A stretch of 7,293 nucleotides of DNA from Methylophaga sp. (GTDB lineage: Bacteria > Pseudomonadota > Gammaproteobacteria > Nitrosococcales > Methylophagaceae). The position numbers were made by a program, and so were the translations under genes. The stretch lies in the NCBI GenBank assembly GCA_013139345.1, contig WTAY01000152.1:1-7293 (forward strand), given 5' to 3'. Of the stretch, positions 5,864-7,293 are shown one piece after another (position 1 is the stretch's first letter; each line of letters opens with the position of its first letter). The notes under the pieces are model-generated. The model saw nothing but the letters and a program-made list of their open reading frames with translations, did no database searches and was not told where the DNA came from.

Positions 5864-7254
5864 TTTAGCTGTTCGATTAGATTAAGCATGGCTGCAGCCT
5901 TATCATGAACTTCTTGATATTCTGCATCCGCATCCGAATCAGCAACAATGCCACCACCAGCCCAAAAACGCAGCCGATTATCGCTAAATATCATCGTGCG
6001 AATGGTGATATTACTGTCCATTTTTCCATCAAAACCAATATAAGCAATACTGCCACAGTAAAGCCCACGGCGGTGTGGTTCGAGTTCTTCAATAATCTCC
6101 ATCGCCCGTAATTTAGGGGCACCAGTAATTGAACCGCCGGGGAAACAGGCACGTAATAGGGAAACTGAATTTTGCTTATCAGACAAGGTGCCCGTGATAG
6201 TGCTCACTAAATGATGTACAGTGGCAAAAGACTCAAGTTCAAAGGGTTTGGGAACTTTAATGGAGCCGGGAGCGCAGACTTTACCTAAATCATTACGTAA
6301 TAAATCCACAATCATCAAGTTCTCGGCACGATCTTTTATGCTTGATTGTAATTCTCTGGCAAGAGATTGATCGCGTTCTGAGTTATTGAGATCTCGAGGG
6401 CGAGTGCCTTTAATGGGTTTGGTTTCAACCTGTTTACCTTCCACCTTAAGTAAGCGTTCGGGTGATGAGCTCAATACCGTGCCATGAGGTGTAGAAAAAT
6501 AGGCTGAGAAAGGGGCGGAGTTTTGTTTACGAAGTAGTTGGTAGGCAAACCATGGCTCGCCTTCTGCTTCAATTTCAAACCGTTTGGCTAGATTAACCTG
6601 ATAGCAGTCACCGTCACGAATATAGTCTTTAATCTTGTCGAAGGCAGACTGATATTGCTGTCGGTTGAAATTGCTCTGGAGCTCGCCTAATACCTTAAAT
6701 GTGTCTTGCTGTTCTACTTTTTCAACATTAGAAAATTGAGCAACAAGCTCATCCCATTGAGCATGCGTTTCAGATAGCAGACCATAACTGGCTAACCAGC
6801 AACGTTGTAAGTGGTGATCGGTGACAATTGCCCAGTCATAAATACCAATAACCATATCTGGAATATGTTCTGCATCATGGGCATAAGTGGGCAATGCTTC
6901 AAGCCTGCGACCGAGATCATAAGCAAAATATCCTAAAGCTCCGCCACAAAAAGGTAAGTCAGATTGTTGTTTGATTTGGTAATCTTGCAGTATTGACTGT
7001 AATAAGTGAAAAGGGTCATCACTTGAAAGCTCAGGTTCACTATTGTGGCGTGTAATTAAGGTGTTTTCACTTGTGGTTGCGAGAGTGATGAAAGGATCGG
7101 CAGTTTGAATATCATAGCGAGCATCACTATGAGCGCTATTGCTACTATCTAAAAAGATTGGCCAGCCTTTGTCTTTAATAGCCTCAAAATAAAGACTACT
7201 ATCAGCATAATAAGGAAGTTCGGCACAAAGAGGAGGTAAGGTTATTTGACTCAT
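5860..7254 (-). CDS. pabB: Aminodeoxychorismate synthase component I (PabB)
   Basis: PabB converts chorismate, with ammonia delivered by the PabA glutaminase, to 4-amino-4-deoxychorismate, which PabC then cleaves to p-aminobenzoate. The 464 residues cover the full chorismate-binding fold: N-terminal domain with GALGYFAYDLGRRLE (105-119), then SSPERLL (263-269), PIKGTRPR (280-287), NLMIVDLLRNDLG (312-324), FPGGSITGAPK (371-381), GSIAYIGFDG (401-410) and GGGIVADSD (433-441). Lysine K282 in PIKGT is the typical aminodeoxychorismate synthase residue; anthranilate synthases have Ala there (PIAGT), which argues against TrpE. There is no PabA domain fused at the N-terminus and no PabC domain at the C-terminus, so these must come from elsewhere. 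The ATG at 7254 has no evident Shine-Dalgarno sequence in the 39 bp upstream. It is the first visible gene of the minus-strand operon, and its TGA overlaps the GTG of the kinase gene. Confidence 0.95.
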   Translation of the reverse strand: MSQITLPPLCAELPYYADSSLYFEAIKDKGWPIFLDSSNSAHSDARYDIQTADPFITLATTSENTLITRHNSEPELSSDDPFHLLQSILQDYQIKQQSDLPFCGGALGYFAYDLGRRLEALPTYAHDAEHIPDMVIGIYDWAIVTDHHLQRCWLASYGLLSETHAQWDELVAQFSNVEKVEQQDTFKVLGELQSNFNRQQYQSAFDKIKDYIRDGDCYQVNLAKRFEIEAEGEPWFAYQLLRKQNSAPFSAYFSTPHGTVLSSSPERLLKVEGKQVETKPIKGTRPRDLNNSERDQSLARELQSSIKDRAENLMIVDLLRNDLGKVCAPGSIKVPKPFELESFATVHHLVSTITGTLSDKQNSVSLLRACFPGGSITGAPKLRAMEIIEELEPHRRGLYCGSIAYIGFDGKMDSNITIRTMIFSDNRLRFWAGGGIVADSDADAEYQEVHDKAAAMLNLIEQLK

Positions 7255-7293
7255 GGTGACTATTTTACGGCAACTTATGCTTTGCTAGAAGGG

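Noticed and set aside
5905..6111. A plus-strand open frame of 68 codons inside pabB.
   Set aside because: It lies entirely antisense to conserved chorismate-binding motifs of PabB and shows no recognisable features.
5860..7254. Anthranilate synthase component I (TrpE) for the pabB gene.
   Set aside because: The PIKGT motif with Lys282 is typical of PabB, whereas TrpE has PIAGT, and no trp genes are adjacent.
7255..7293. A possible minus-strand promoter (TAAAAT at 7262-7267) for pabB.
   Set aside because: No acceptable -35 element is at the right distance (TTCTAG only), it would make an almost leaderless transcript, and only 39 bp are visible.

Overview
The window looks like chromosomal DNA of a gammaproteobacterium, with modest G+C (about 40% by eye). 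The left half carries the order pilQ - aroK - aroB - damX-like, all on the plus strand, which is a well-known gammaproteobacterial arrangement. The right half holds three minus-strand genes. One of them encodes a small amino-acid-kinase-fold protein closely resembling the methanofuran-biosynthesis kinase MfnE (COG2054 type). Among bacteria that family is mainly associated with methylotrophs using the tetrahydromethanopterin (H4MPT)/methylofuran formaldehyde-oxidation route. A methylotrophic gammaproteobacterium, for example something like Methylophaga, is therefore the best guess. This is inference from gene content, not a database result.

Layout, left to right. (1) Bases 2-874 are the 3' part of pilQ, the type IV pilus outer-membrane secretin, whose 5' end lies outside the window. 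(2) A rho-independent terminator at 900-928 and a weak candidate promoter separate it from aroK. (3) Bases 958-4153 form a tight plus-strand run: aroK (shikimate kinase, GTG start), aroB (3-dehydroquinate synthase, 4 nt later) and a DamX-like inner-membrane protein (9 nt later) with an N-terminal AAA-type ATPase, one transmembrane helix, a long acidic linker and a C-terminal SPOR domain. (4) Bases 4128-7254 on the minus strand, read right to left, are pabB, an MfnE-like kinase and a group II PLP-dependent decarboxylase, joined by 4-nt GTGA and ATGA start/stop overlaps. (5) The damX-like gene and the decarboxylase gene converge and overlap by 26 bp at their 3' ends, with an imperfect hairpin across both stop codons. 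No intergenic stretch exceeds 300 bases.

How the genes work together: AroK and AroB are shikimate-pathway enzymes that supply chorismate. PabB turns chorismate into aminodeoxychorismate, the precursor of p-aminobenzoate, which feeds folate and, in organisms that make it, H4MPT. The kinase and the decarboxylase resemble two methanofuran-pathway steps (MfnE and MfnA). The minus-strand operon is therefore best read as a candidate one-carbon-carrier cofactor operon joining p-aminobenzoate supply to methylofuran assembly. That combination is the most interesting point in the window. The decarboxylase assignment is the weakest link, because its active-site context looks more like bacterial group II decarboxylases than archaeal MfnA.
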